Below, piece after piece: positions 38,631-51,748 of a DNA stretch of 64,000 nt. Source of the stretch: Aquabacterium sp. J223. GTDB lineage: Bacteria > Pseudomonadota > Gammaproteobacteria > Burkholderiales > Burkholderiaceae_C. The translations under genes were made by a program, and so were the position numbers. The notes under the pieces were generated by a model. The model did no database searches. It saw only the letters and a program-made list of their open reading frames with translations, and was not told the origin of the DNA. Where the stretch lies: positions 1 to 64,000 of the forward strand of contig NZ_CP088297.1 of the NCBI RefSeq assembly GCF_024666615.1, given 5' to 3'. Within the stretch, counting starts at the first letter, position 1. Each line of letters opens with the position of its first letter.

Positions 38631-39380
38631 TCACTGGTGCGCCGCCAGCGACAGCCCCAGCAGCCGCTGCTGCAGGCCCTCGTCGGCGGCCAGCTCGGCC
38701 ATGTCGCCGGCGTGCACCACGCGGCCGTCGTCCATCACCGCGACGCGGTCGCCCAGGGCTTTCGCCATCATGAAGTTCTGCTCCACCAGCAGCAGCGTGG
38801 TGCGCTGCCGCTTGAGTTCGTTGAAGGCGGCGATGAGGTTCTGGATGATCGACGGCGCCAGCCCCTTGCTCGGCTCGTCGATCAGCAGCAGGCGGCGCGG
38901 CTCGACGATGGCGCGGGCCACGGCCAGCATCTGCTTCTGCCCGCCGGACAGCTTGCCGGCCGGGTAGAGCCAGAACTTCTTCAGCGCCGGGAAGAGGCCG
39001 AAGATCCACTCCAGCCGCCGGGTGTCCAGGTCGTCGGCGGTGCGCGCGCCGCGGGCGGCCAGCAGCAGGTTCTCCTTGACCGTGAGGTCGCCGAAGATGC
39101 CCATGTTCTCCGGCACGTAGGCGATGCCGAACTGCGCGATGTCGGGCGTGGCCATCTGGCCGCCCGGACCGCCGATGGGGCGACCGTCGAAGGCGATGCG
39201 GCCGCGGCCGGTCGGCCACAGGCCCATGATGGTCCGCAGCGTGGTGGTCTTGCCGGCGCCGTTGCGGCCGAGCAGCATGGTCACCTCGCCCTCGCGCACC
39301 TGCAGGTCCACGCCATGCAGGATGTGGTACGCGCCGATGTGGGTGTGCACGCCGCTCAGCGTGAGCAGGGCGTCAGCCAT
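38631..39380 (-). CDS. livF: ABC transporter ATPase LivF
   Basis: 249 aa. Walker A GRNGAGKTT, the signature LSGGQKQ, Walker B LLLIDEPSKG and the switch His region (LLLVEQNF) are all in place. It is the short LivF-type ATPase that powers the importer with LivG. Its start overlaps the livG stop by eight bases. Confidence 0.95.
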   Translation of the reverse strand: MADALLTLSGVHTHIGAYHILHGVDLQVREGEVTMLLGRNGAGKTTTLRTIMGLWPTGRGRIAFDGRPIGGPGGQMATPDIAQFGIAYVPENMGIFGDLTVKENLLLAARGARTADDLDTRRLEWIFGLFPALKKFWLYPAGKLSGGQKQMLAVARAIVEPRRLLLIDEPSKGLAPSIIQNLIAAFNELKRQRTTLLLVEQNFMMAKALGDRVAVMDDGRVVHAGDMAELAADEGLQQRLLGLSLAAHQ

Positions 39381-40158
39381 TCGTAGCCTCCGCCGGTGCC
39401 GTGCCCAGGTACGCCTGCTGGACCACGGGCGAGGCGATGACCTCCGCCGGGTCGCCGTCGGCCACCTTCTGCCCGTTGTGCAGCACCACGATGCGGTCGG
39501 CCAGCTCGCGCACGACGTCCATCTTGTGCTCGACCAGCAGCAGCGTGCGGTCGCGCCGCGACTTGAGCATGCGGACGAGGTCGAGGATGACCGGCACCTC
39601 GTCCACGCTCATGCCGGCGGTGGGCTCGTCGAAGAGGTAGACCTTGGGGTCCAGCGCCATCAGCAGCGCCACCTCCAGCTTGCGCTGGTCGCCGTGCGGC
39701 AGGCTGGCCGCGGTGGCCTCGGCCTTGTCGGCCAGCCGCACCTGCCCGAGCAGCGCGTTCGCCTCGTCGATCCAGGCGCTGCGGTCCAGCCACACCCGCA
39801 GCAGGTCCAGCCCGCCGACGCCGCCGCCCTCGCCCCGGCCCTGCTGCCGCGCCTGCACCGCCAGCCGCACGTTCTCCAGCACGCTGAGGTTGGGAAACAG
39901 CTGCGTCAGCTGGAAGGCCCGGCCCAGCCCCCTGCGGGTGCGCAGCGGCGCCGGCAGGTGGGTGATGTCCTCGCCGTCCAGCAGCACGCGACCCGCGCTG
40001 GCCTTCAACTGCCCCGAGATGAGGTTGAAGTAGGTGGTCTTGCCCGCGCCGTTGGGGCCCACGATGGCCGTCAGCGTGCCCGCTTCGAACGAACACGTGA
40101 CGCCATCGACCGCCACATGCCCGCCGAACCGGATCGTCAAACCCTCGGTCTTCAGCAC
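39373..40158 (-). CDS. livG: ABC transporter ATPase LivG
   Basis: 261 aa from a GTG at 40158, chosen because the sequence just after it (LKTEGLTIRFGGHVAVDGV) is the normal LivG beginning. Walker A GPNGAGKTT, Walker B VYLFDEPTAGM and the LivG C-terminal tail are present. The signature motif reads LPHGDQRKLE, as usual for LivG rather than LSGGQ. It follows livK after 89 bases containing a perfect hairpin. Confidence 0.94.
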   Translation of the reverse strand: MLKTEGLTIRFGGHVAVDGVTCSFEAGTLTAIVGPNGAGKTTYFNLISGQLKASAGRVLLDGEDITHLPAPLRTRRGLGRAFQLTQLFPNLSVLENVRLAVQARQQGRGEGGGVGGLDLLRVWLDRSAWIDEANALLGQVRLADKAEATAASLPHGDQRKLEVALLMALDPKVYLFDEPTAGMSVDEVPVILDLVRMLKSRRDRTLLLVEHKMDVVRELADRIVVLHNGQKVADGDPAEVIASPVVQQAYLGTAPAEATNG

Positions 40159-40182
40159 GACACCCTCAACGTTCTGACTGGA

Positions 40183-40201
40183 GCCCCCTCTTGGAGGGGG
40201 C
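40183..40201 (-). terminator. Perfect hairpin between livK and livG, probable attenuator or mRNA-end stabiliser
   Basis: GCCCCCTC and GAGGGGGC pair over eight bases around a TTG loop in the 89-base gap after livK. No T run follows. Such hairpins often let the binding-protein gene be expressed more than the permease genes; that use here is inference. Confidence 0.5.
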
Positions 40202-40247
40202 CGGGGGAGTTCAACGAACCGCCGATGGCGATCCGGTCCGCAGCGGC

Positions 40248-41480
40248 CTACCGGCCGTTGCGGATCGGAATCGTCATCTCTTCGGGCTTGATCTCCCGGA
40301 TGAGCTCGGGCACGCCCCAGGCGAAGGCCGGGTCCGCCTTGATCTTGAAGTGGTACATCGACTGCATCGCCTGGTGGTCCTCCTTGCGGAAGGTCATGCG
40401 GCCCTTGGGCGACTCGAAGCTCATGCCCTCCATCGCGGCGATGAGCTTGTTGGTGCCGGTGTCGCCGTTGGTCTTCTTCAGCGCCTCGACGATGGCGATG
40501 CCGGCGCTCATGCCGCCCGCGGTGAAGAAGTCCGGCGGTGCCTTGAACTGGCGGTAGTGGTTGGCCACCAGCCATTCGTTGACCGGGTTCTTCGGGATGC
40601 CGAAGTAGTAGTACAGCGCCCCCTCCATGCCGGGGAACTGCTTGTAGGCCACCATGGCCGGCAGGATGTTGCCGCCGGTGGCCAGCTCGATGCCGTAGCG
40701 CTTCTGCAGCTCCAGCTCGGCGAACTTGCTGAACGGGCTGGACGCGCCGGCCCACACCACCCAGACGAACTTGCGGCCCGGCTGGTCCTTGAGCCGGTCG
40801 ACGATGCGCTGCAGGCCCGCGGTGTAGTCGGTGGTCGCCGGCGGCAGGTACTCCTCATGGACCAGCTTGGCGCTCTTGATGGCCTCCTTGAAGGCCTTGA
40901 CGCCGTCGCGTCCGAAGGCGTTGTCCTGCGCCAGCGTGACGATGGTGTTGCCCGCCTTGTCCAGCGCCACCGCGTTGCTGATGGCGTCCTGGCTGCTGTT
41001 GCGGCCGGTGCGGAAGATGTACTTGTTCCAGCGGTCGCCGGTGATGGAGTCGGCCACCGCGGGCTCGACCAGCAGCACCTTCTTGTACTCCTCGGCCACC
41101 GGCAGCATGGCCAGCGCCACCGGCGAGGCGGTGGGCCCGACGGCGAGGTCGGCCTTGTCGTCGGCATACGCCGCGGCCAGCAGCGTCTTGCCGACGTCGG
41201 GCTTGCCCTGGTCGTCCTTCTCGATGACCACCAGCTTCTTGCCGGCCACCATCATCGTGCCGCCGGTGGCGTACTCCAGGCCCATCATCAGGCCGACCTG
41301 GGTCTGCTTGGCGTAGGCCTCCAGCGGGCCGGTCTTGCTGTAGACGTGGGCAATGCGGACCTCGCCCTTGGCCTGGGCCAGCGCCGGCTGCGGCGCCATG
41401 GCCAGCGCGGCCAGGCCGGCCGCGCCGAGGGTCGCCAGCGCGGCCAGGGCGGTCCGTCGGGGGGCGGTGTGTCGGGGCAT
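40248..41480 (-). CDS. livK: Periplasmic substrate-binding protein of the Liv-type transporter
   Basis: 410 aa. The Sec signal runs through residues 8-36 with AQPALAQA-like cleavage. The mature protein matches amide-type binding proteins (VRIAHVYSKTGPLEAYAKQT at its start and LVGPTASPVALAMLP-like domains). AAGGAGA lies before the ATG at 41480. It leads the livK-G-F-H-M operon. Ligands of this family include branched-chain amino acids, short amides, urea and aromatic or acyl compounds, and the sequence alone does not say which; the coupled 3HB-oligomer hydrolase makes a hydroxyacid worth considering. Symbol given by operon position. Confidence 0.85.
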   Translation of the reverse strand: MPRHTAPRRTALAALATLGAAGLAALAMAPQPALAQAKGEVRIAHVYSKTGPLEAYAKQTQVGLMMGLEYATGGTMMVAGKKLVVIEKDDQGKPDVGKTLLAAAYADDKADLAVGPTASPVALAMLPVAEEYKKVLLVEPAVADSITGDRWNKYIFRTGRNSSQDAISNAVALDKAGNTIVTLAQDNAFGRDGVKAFKEAIKSAKLVHEEYLPPATTDYTAGLQRIVDRLKDQPGRKFVWVVWAGASSPFSKFAELELQKRYGIELATGGNILPAMVAYKQFPGMEGALYYYFGIPKNPVNEWLVANHYRQFKAPPDFFTAGGMSAGIAIVEALKKTNGDTGTNKLIAAMEGMSFESPKGRMTFRKEDHQAMQSMYHFKIKADPAFAWGVPELIREIKPEEMTIPIRNGR

Positions 41481-41931
41481 CGGCGGTCTCCTTGCGCTTG
41501 TGTGTGCAGGGTCCAGCGCAAGAGGCAGGCCAATTCGCACCGAACCAGGGCATACCCTGACCCTGCCGGGCGCGACGCTGCACGGCTGCGGCGCTGCGTC
41601 GCCGCTGCGTCGGCTGGACGGACGGACAACGCGTTCGGTGTCCGGTCATCTGTCCGGCGGCCGGACAGACCGGGACGCTCAGCGCAGCGACCCGGCGGCC
41701 AGGCCATGCAGGGCGCCGCGTGGGGCAAGGCCAAGCGGTGAACGGCCGCGGCGGCGCCACCCCGACGCGCCGGCGCCGCCGGCGGCGCTCGGGCCGCGTG
41801 AGGAAGGCCCCACAAGCGGAAGGACGCAACGCTGCTGGCGGCGGCGCCCGGCGGTGCCTATGGTGGGCCGGCCGTGCACGACGCGCTGCACCCCTCGACC
41901 CCCCCTTCCGATCCTCCCGCACCGCCTGCCC
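41481..41931. promoter_or_regulatory. 451-base divergent intergenic region of livK and glgX
   Basis: No gene is seen here. It must hold the livK (minus) and glgX (plus) promoters, though I could not pick convincing -35/-10 pairs. The centre carries four related half-sites (see 41623-41669). The last 100 bases before glgX are rich in C runs and have no ribosome site of note. Confidence 0.6.
41623..41669. repeat. Array of four CGGACA/TGTCCG half-sites, including a 21-base perfect palindrome
   Basis: CGGACA at 41623-41628, TGTCCG at 41639-41644, TGTCCG at 41651-41656 and CGGACA at 41662-41667. The last two form TCTGTCCGGC-G-GCCGGACAGA (41649-41669), a perfect palindrome. Adjacent sites are spaced 16, 12 and 11 bases start to start, close to helical turns, as expected for an operator array rather than chance. 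Confidence 0.6.
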
Positions 41932-44049
<2,118 letters not shown>

Positions 44050-44068
44050 CGCCCGCCGGCGTGCGGCG

Positions 44069-45590
<1,522 letters not shown>

Positions 45591-45692
45591 GGTGGGGCAC
45601 TCTATCCGTGCACGGCGCCGGCCCGCCAGAGGGATGACGCCCAGGCACACTGCGCGCCCCGGCCGCCATCGACCGCCGGACGCCCGTTCACC

Positions 45693-47271
45693 ATGAACCT
45701 GTACACCGCTCTGCGGCGGGGCTTTCCCGCCGACCTGCACCGCGTGGCCGTCGAGACCTGCGACGGCCCGCTCGCCCCCGCCCGCTACACCTGGGGCGAC
45801 CTGGAACGCGGCAGCGCCATGGTCGCCAACCTGCTGCAGTCGCTGGACCTGCCGCGGTCGGCCGACGGCGCGCCGCCCGTCGTCGCCGCCCAGGTGGACA
45901 AGAGCGTCGAGGCGCTGATGCTCTACCTGGCGGTGCTGCGCGCCGGCTTCGCCTACCTGCCGCTGAACACCGGCTACACCGCCGCCGAGCTGGAGCACTT
46001 CCTGCGCGACGCCGAGCCGGCGGTGTTCGTCTGCGACGACGCGCGCTTCCAGCCGCTGTCGCGGCTGGCCTTCGGCCTCGGCGTGCGCCATGTCTACACG
46101 CTGAACGACGACCGCAGCGGCCTGCTGCTGGAACGGGCGGCGCACTTCCCCGCACACGCAGGCGCCCGTCGCGCGCGACGCCGGCGACCTGGCCTGCATC
46201 CTCTACACCAGCGGCACCACCGGGCGCAGCAAGGGCGCCATGTTGAGCCACGGCAACATGCTGAGCAACGCGCGGGTGCTGAAGGACTTCTGGGGCTGGC
46301 GCGACGCGGACGAACACGGCGGCGACGTGCTGATCCACGCCCTGCCGCTGTTCCACATCCACGGCCTGTTCGTCGCCTGCCATGGCGCGCTGCTGGCCGG
46401 CGCGCGCCTGCTGTGGTTCCAGAAGTTCGAGCCGCGCGCGGTGATCCGGCGCTTCGCCGAGGCCTCGGTCTTCATGGGCGTGCCCACGCTCTACACCCGC
46501 CTGCTGGCCGAGCCGGCGCTGAACGCCCAGGCCTGCGCCGGCATGCGCCTGTTCGTCAGCGGCTCGGCACCGCTGCCGCCCGCCACCTTCGAGGCCTGGC
46601 GGGCGCGCACCGGCCACACCATCGTCGAGCGCTACGGCATGAGCGAGACGGTGATGCTGACCTCCAACCCCTACCACGCGCGCGACGGCGGCGTGGCCGG
46701 CCGCCGCGCCGGCACCGTCGGCCGGCCGCTGCCGGGGGTGCAGCTGCGGGTGGTCGACGGCCAGGGCCGGCCCTGCCCCACCGGCGAGCCGGGAGGGGTC
46801 GAGGTGCGCGGGCCGGGCGTCTTTCGCGGTTACTGGCGGCTGCCGGACAAGACCGCCGAGAGCTTCGGCGCCGACGGCTGGTTCAGGACCGGCGACGTCG
46901 GCCGGCTGGACGCCGACGGCGTGCTGCAGATCGTCGGCCGCAGCAAGGACCTGATCATCAGCGGCGGCTACAACGTCTACCCGGCGGAGGTGGAGTCCGA
47001 ACTCGACGCCCAGCCCGGGGTGGCCGAATCGGCGGTGGTCGGCGTGCCGCACCCGGACTTCGGCGAGGGGGTGGTGGCGGTGGTGGTGCCGCGGCCCGGC
47101 GCGGTGCTCGACGAGGCGGCGCTCATCGCCGCGCTGAAGGGCCGGCTGGCCGCCTACAAGTGCCCGAAGCGGGTGTCCGTCGCGCCCGAGCTGCCGCGCA
47201 ACGCCATGGGCAAGGTGCAGAAGAACCTGCTGCGCGAGCAGCACCAGGGCCTGTTCGCCGCGGCCGGGTGA
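45693..47271 (+). CDS. Malonyl-CoA synthetase-like (MatB) AMP-forming acyl-CoA ligase, one-base frameshift
   Basis: About 525 aa after repair. It starts MNLYTALRRGFPADLHRVAV, like MatB proteins, and has the adenylation motif YTSGTTGRSKG, the YGMSETV motif, the hinge and C-terminal domain (GWFRTGDVGRLDADG, KDLIISGGYNVYPAEVE) and the final Lys in RNAMGKVQKN. It makes malonyl-CoA or a related acyl-CoA from the free acid, ATP and CoA. The frame breaks at the four-C run 46148-46151 (one extra C). No malonate decarboxylase or transporter gene is next to it. Substrate is inferred from similarity; methylmalonate or another small dicarboxylate is possible. Confidence 0.82.
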
Positions 47272-47289
47272 AGGCGGGCGGTGGCGCGA

Positions 47290-48437
47290 TCAATCCCCCA
47301 CCACCACCCGGTCGCGGCCCTCGGCCTTGGCCCGGTACAGCGCCGCGTCGGCCCGCTCCAGCAGCTGCACCCGCGTCTCGCCGGGCCGGTACTGCACCAC
47401 GCCGGCCGACAGCGTGAGGCACATGCGCACGTCGCCGTGCTCGATCGTCATGCCGGCCAACGCCTGCCGCAGGCGCTCGGCGCCCTCGCGCGCCAGCGGC
47501 AGGCCGGACTCGGCGAGCAGCAGCAGGAACTCCTCGCCGCCCCAGCGGGCCAGCGTGTCGGTGGCGCGCACCCGCTTCGCGCCCTCGACGGCGAAGCGGC
47601 GCAGCGCCTCGTCGCCGGCCGCATGGCCGTGCCGGTCGTTGACCTGCTTGAAGTGGTCGAGGTCGATCAGGGCAATGCAGAAGGGGCTGCCGTGGCGGTC
47701 GGCTCGGCGCTGCTCGACCTGCAGCAGCTCGGACGCCTGCCGGCGGTTGACCAGGCCGGTCAGCTCGTCCCGGTTGGCGAGGAACTGGATGCGCTCCAGC
47801 GCGAGCGCGAGCTCGGCGCGCTGGCGCTGCAGCCGCCGGCGCAACGCGCCCACCCGCACCGCCAGCAGCCCCATCAGCGACACCGCCGCCAGGAAGATGA
47901 CGAAGTGACCGGCCTCGACCATGGGCGGATAGCGCTGCGGCTGCCACCAGGCCATCGCCGCCATGACCGTCCCGTAGAACAACACGGCGATGCCGCCGAC
48001 CGCCGCCACCTGCCGGGGCGGCAGCGAGAACATGGCGAAGGCCAGCACGGCCATGCCCACCGGGAAGGCGGCCCCCCCGCAACGGTCCCGCGATGGCATA
48101 GCCCCAGGCACAGCAGATGAGCGCGTTGACCATCTGGACCATGGTCAACGAGGGATCGGCCCAGCGGTCGGACGCGCCGCTGCGCACCACCAGGTACTGC
48201 AGGGCGGTGGTGACCAGGCCGAACCCCGCGAACGCCACCACCTGGGGCCGGGCCATGAGGCCCATGCGGACGGCGAACCCCATGGCCGCCACGCTGACCG
48301 GCATCATCGCCACCCCCCACCAGGGTGTTCGCCACCCGGATGCGGCGCTTGGCATCGCGCGAGAGCAGCAGGTCCACGAGCCGGTGCGGCCAGCTCGCTG
48401 CAACAGGGATGGGACCCGAAGAGGACGTCGATGACAT
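47290..48437 (-). CDS. Membrane-bound GGDEF diguanylate cyclase (two one-base frameshifts)
   Basis: About 381 aa after repair. The N-terminal half has about six membrane helices. The GGDEF domain starts at DELTGLVNRR and carries RWGGEEF, an active variant, so it probably makes cyclic di-GMP. The frame breaks at the seven-C run 48072-48078 and the six-C run 48313-48318 (one extra base in each). No inhibitory RxxD site is obvious ahead of the motif. Its ATG at 48437 overlaps the divergent channel gene's start by seven bases, so their promoters must lie within each other's coding ends. Confidence 0.85.
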
Positions 48438-50887
48438 CGAAGAACACAGATGCCGGCCGCCGCGCCGTCTCCCGTCGGCTGTTGTGCTGGCTGCCGGCGC
48501 GCAGTGTGCACCATGGCCAGGCGGGCGCCGGCCGCTGGTGGGTCGCGCTCGCGCTGGCCTGCGCCACCCTCCTGCTGAATCCGGCACCGGCGACGGCCCA
48601 GGCCGCGGCGGCCGCGGCCGCCGCGCCGGCGGACCCCGAGGACCGGCTCGACGCCGCGCGCGACCGCCTGCAGGCGGTGCAGAAGCGGCTGGCCGCCGAC
48701 GCCACCACCGCCCAGCTGCAGGCCCTGCGCGACGAGGTGCTGGCGCTGCAACCCGAGGCCGCCGAACTGGCCGAGGAGCTGGCGCCTGCGCTGGAACGGG
48801 TCGAGGCCCGGCTGGGCGAACTGGGCCCGCCGCCGAAGGAGGGCGCCGAGCCGGCCGACATCGCCCGCGAGCGCAAGTCGCTGGAGGACAGCCGGGCGGC
48901 GCTGGGCGCCCAGCTCAAGCTGGCCGGGCTGCTGGGGGTGGAGGCCGAGCAGGCGCTGGAGACCCTGTCCGAGCAGCGCCGCACGCACTTCGAGGCGGAG
49001 CTGTTCGGCCGCACGGGCTCGGTGCTGGCGCCGCCCTTCTGGCGCGAGCTGGGCCAGGGCCTGGCCCGGGACCGGCCACGGGTGGTCGCCCTCGGCGCGG
49101 AACTGGCCGCCCTGGCGCGGGCGGCACCGGCCGCGGCCTGGGGCGGCTGGCTGCTGGCGGTGGCGGCGGCGGTGGTGCTGCGCCGCTGGCTGGGCGCGGT
49201 GCTGATGCGCTGGGTCACCGACCGCGCACCGGCCGGGCGGCTGCGCCGCTCGGCGCTGGCCACCGGCTCGACGCTGCTGGCCTTGCTGGTGCCGCTGGTG
49301 GCGGCGCACGGCCTGCGCGCCGTGCTGCTGTCGGAGGGCACGCCGACGCCGGCGCTGCAGTCGCTGCTGATCACGGCGGTGGGCGCGGTGGTCTTCGGCG
49401 CCTACCTGTCGGGCCTGGGCCGCGCGCTGCTGGCCGCGCGGCGCCCGAGCTGGCGGCTGCCGCGCGTGCCCGACGCGGTGGCCTTCGGCCTGCGCCGCCT
49501 GCCCGCACGGCTGGCGCTGGTGCTGGTGCTGGGCTGGCTGGCCGACCGGCTGGCCACCTCGGTCAACGCCTCGCTGGCCACGCTCGTGGCCTTCAACGGC
49601 CTGTTCGCGCTGGCCGTCACGCTGCTCATCGTGCAGGCGATGCGGCGCTCGCACCGGCTGGCGCGGCAGGCGGGCGCCGAACCGGGCCAGGCGGACGGCG
49701 GGGCGCGGCCGCTGTGGGCCTCGGCGCTGCTGATCGCCGGCTCGCTGCTGGTGGCCTTCAGCCTGCTCTGCCTGCTCAGCGGCTACGTCGCGATGGGCAC
49801 CTTCATCGTGCGACAGGTGGTGTGGATCGCCCTGGTGCTGGCCACCACCTACCTGCTGTGCGTGCTGGTCGACGACGCCTGCATGGCCTGGGTCGCTGCA
49901 CCGGCCCCGCAGGATGGCGAGGCCGGCGCGCCGCCGCTGCTGCGCGACCAGCTGGCGGTGCTGCTGTCCGGCGTGCTGCGGCTGGCGCTGGTGCTGTTCG
50001 CGCTGGTGCTGATCGCGGCGCCGTTCGGCCAGGGGCCGTCCGAGCTGCTGGCGCGCACCAGCGCGCTGCGCGAGGGCCTGCTGGTCGGCGAGATCCGGCT
50101 GGCGCCGGCCACCGTGCTGCAGGCGGTGCTGGTGCTGGTGCTCGGGCTGCTGGGCGTGCGCCTGCTGCAGCGCTGGCTGGAGCAGCGCTTCCTGCCCACC
50201 ACCCGGCTCGACGCCGGCATGCGGGCGTCGGCCACCTCGCTGCTCGGCACCGTGGGCGTGGTGTTCGCGGTGGCGCTGGCGCTGTCGGCCATCGGCCTCG
50301 GCCTGGAACGCATCGCCTGGGTGGCCAGCGCGCTGTCGGTGGGCATCGGCTTCGGCCTGCAGGCGGTGGTGTCGAACTTCGTGTCCGGCCTCATCCTGCT
50401 GGCCGAGCGCCCGGTCAAGGTGGGCGACTGGGTGTCGCTGGGCACCGGCGTGGAGGGCGACATCCGCCGCATCAACGTGCGCGCCACCGAGATCCAGATG
50501 GGCGACCGCTCCACGGTGATCGTGCCCAACTCCGAGTTCATCACCAAGACGGTCCGCAACATCACCCACGCCGACCCGATCGGCCTGGTGCAGCTAAAGC
50601 TGCCCCTGCCGCTGGACGTGCCGGCCGACCGCGTGCGCGACGAACTGATGGCCACGCTGACCGGCCACGAGTCGGTGCTCGGCACGCCGGCGCCGTCGGT
50701 GCGGCTGGAGGGCGTGGAGGTCGACAAGCTGGTCTTCGCCGCCACCGGCTTCGTCGCCTCGCCGCGGCAGGCGGCGGCCGTCAAGAGCGACGTGCTGTTC
50801 GAGGCGCTGCGGCGGCTGCGGGCGATCGGCGTGGTGGGGGCGGCACCGGCCGCGCCGCTGCCCTCCCCGGACCTGCCGCCCGCCTGA
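48431..50887 (+). CDS. Mechanosensitive ion channel protein (MscS family, DUF3772-type N terminus)
   Basis: 818 aa. A signal-like hydrophobic segment (residues 40-57) is followed by a helical periplasmic region of about 150 residues resembling DUF3772, then about ten membrane helices, and the MscS core: the pore helix region ALSVGIGFGLQAVVSNFVSG, then the beta domain (ERPVKVGDWVSLGTGVEGDI, TVIVPNSEFITKTVRN). It opens under membrane tension to release solutes. The ATG at 48431 is the first in frame; an earlier open stretch belongs to the divergent gene. Size places it with the large MscK/YbdG-like types rather than small MscS. Confidence 0.92.
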   Translation: MTSKNTDAGRRAVSRRLLCWLPARSVHHGQAGAGRWWVALALACATLLLNPAPATAQAAAAAAAAPADPEDRLDAARDRLQAVQKRLAADATTAQLQALRDEVLALQPEAAELAEELAPALERVEARLGELGPPPKEGAEPADIARERKSLEDSRAALGAQLKLAGLLGVEAEQALETLSEQRRTHFEAELFGRTGSVLAPPFWRELGQGLARDRPRVVALGAELAALARAAPAAAWGGWLLAVAAAVVLRRWLGAVLMRWVTDRAPAGRLRRSALATGSTLLALLVPLVAAHGLRAVLLSEGTPTPALQSLLITAVGAVVFGAYLSGLGRALLAARRPSWRLPRVPDAVAFGLRRLPARLALVLVLGWLADRLATSVNASLATLVAFNGLFALAVTLLIVQAMRRSHRLARQAGAEPGQADGGARPLWASALLIAGSLLVAFSLLCLLSGYVAMGTFIVRQVVWIALVLATTYLLCVLVDDACMAWVAAPAPQDGEAGAPPLLRDQLAVLLSGVLRLALVLFALVLIAAPFGQGPSELLARTSALREGLLVGEIRLAPATVLQAVLVLVLGLLGVRLLQRWLEQRFLPTTRLDAGMRASATSLLGTVGVVFAVALALSAIGLGLERIAWVASALSVGIGFGLQAVVSNFVSGLILLAERPVKVGDWVSLGTGVEGDIRRINVRATEIQMGDRSTVIVPNSEFITKTVRNITHADPIGLVQLKLPLPLDVPADRVRDELMATLTGHESVLGTPAPSVRLEGVEVDKLVFAATGFVASPRQAAAVKSDVLFEALRRLRAIGVVGAAPAAPLPSPDLPPA

Positions 50888-50891
50888 TCGC

Positions 50892-51662
50892 TCAACCCCG
50901 GCCGACGAACGGCATCGTCGTGGCCATGATCGTCATGAACTGCACGTTCGCCTGAAGCGGCAGCGCGGCCATGTGCACGATGGCGTCGGCGACGTGCTGC
51001 ACGTCCATCGTCGCCTCGACCTTGATCGAGCCGTCGGCCTGCGCGGTGCCGGCGCGCATGGGCGCGGCCATCTCCGTGGCGGCGTTGCCGATGTCGATCT
51101 GGCCGACCGCGATGTCGAAGGCGCGGCCGTCGAGCGAGGCGGCCTTGGTCAGGCCGGTCACCGCGTGCTTGGTGGCGGTGTAGGGCGCGCTGTTGGGCCG
51201 CGGCGCATGGGCCGAGATGGAGCCGTTGTTGATGATGCGGCCGCCCTGCGGCGACTGCGCCTTCATCACCCGGAAGGCCTGCTGCAGGCACCAGAACATG
51301 CCGTTCAGGTTGAGGTCGACCACGGCGCGCCACTGCTGCGCGGTCAGCTGGTCCAGCGGCAGCGGCGGCGCGCCCGCGCCGGCGTTGTTGAACAGCAGGT
51401 CGAGGCGCCCGAAGCGGGCCACCGCGGCGTCGAACAGCGCGCGCACCGCGTCCGGGTCGGTGACGTCGCAGGGGTGGACCAGCGTGCGGGCGGCGGCCTC
51501 GCCATGCCGCGACGGGCCACCGTCAACGCTGGCCTGCAGCGCGTCGGCACGGCGGCCGGCGAGCACGACCCGCCAGCCGTCGTCGAGCAGGGCGTGGGCG
51601 GCGGCGCGGCCGATGCCGCTGCCGGCACCGGTGACGAGGGCGATGCGGTCGTGGGCGGGCAT
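50892..51662 (-). CDS. Short-chain dehydrogenase/reductase
   Basis: 256 aa. A Rossmann fold with the cofactor motif TGAGSGIG, the NNAG motif, and the catalytic Ser in NNGSISA and Tyr-Lys in YTATKHA. The sequence GRRADAL after the second strand hints at NADP use. The product cannot be named. It is convergent with the channel gene (4 bases after its stop) and divergent from the flavoprotein gene at 51749. Confidence 0.9.
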   Translation of the reverse strand: MPAHDRIALVTGAGSGIGRAAAHALLDDGWRVVLAGRRADALQASVDGGPSRHGEAAARTLVHPCDVTDPDAVRALFDAAVARFGRLDLLFNNAGAGAPPLPLDQLTAQQWRAVVDLNLNGMFWCLQQAFRVMKAQSPQGGRIINNGSISAHAPRPNSAPYTATKHAVTGLTKAASLDGRAFDIAVGQIDIGNAATEMAAPMRAGTAQADGSIKVEATMDVQHVADAIVHMAALPLQANVQFMTIMATTMPFVGRG

Positions 51663-51748
51663 GGGCGGGTGTCTCCTGGGGCGTTGCGGAGGCGGCAGTC
51701 TAGGCGCCGCCGGCAGGGCGTCGGGTGCGGGGCTTGCCCTGCACGCCC

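Noticed and set aside
47123..50569. 1148-codon minus-strand frame across the channel gene
   Set aside because: Most is a shadow of the MscS-type gene. Only its 48080-48340 part is real, as a piece of the frameshifted GGDEF gene.
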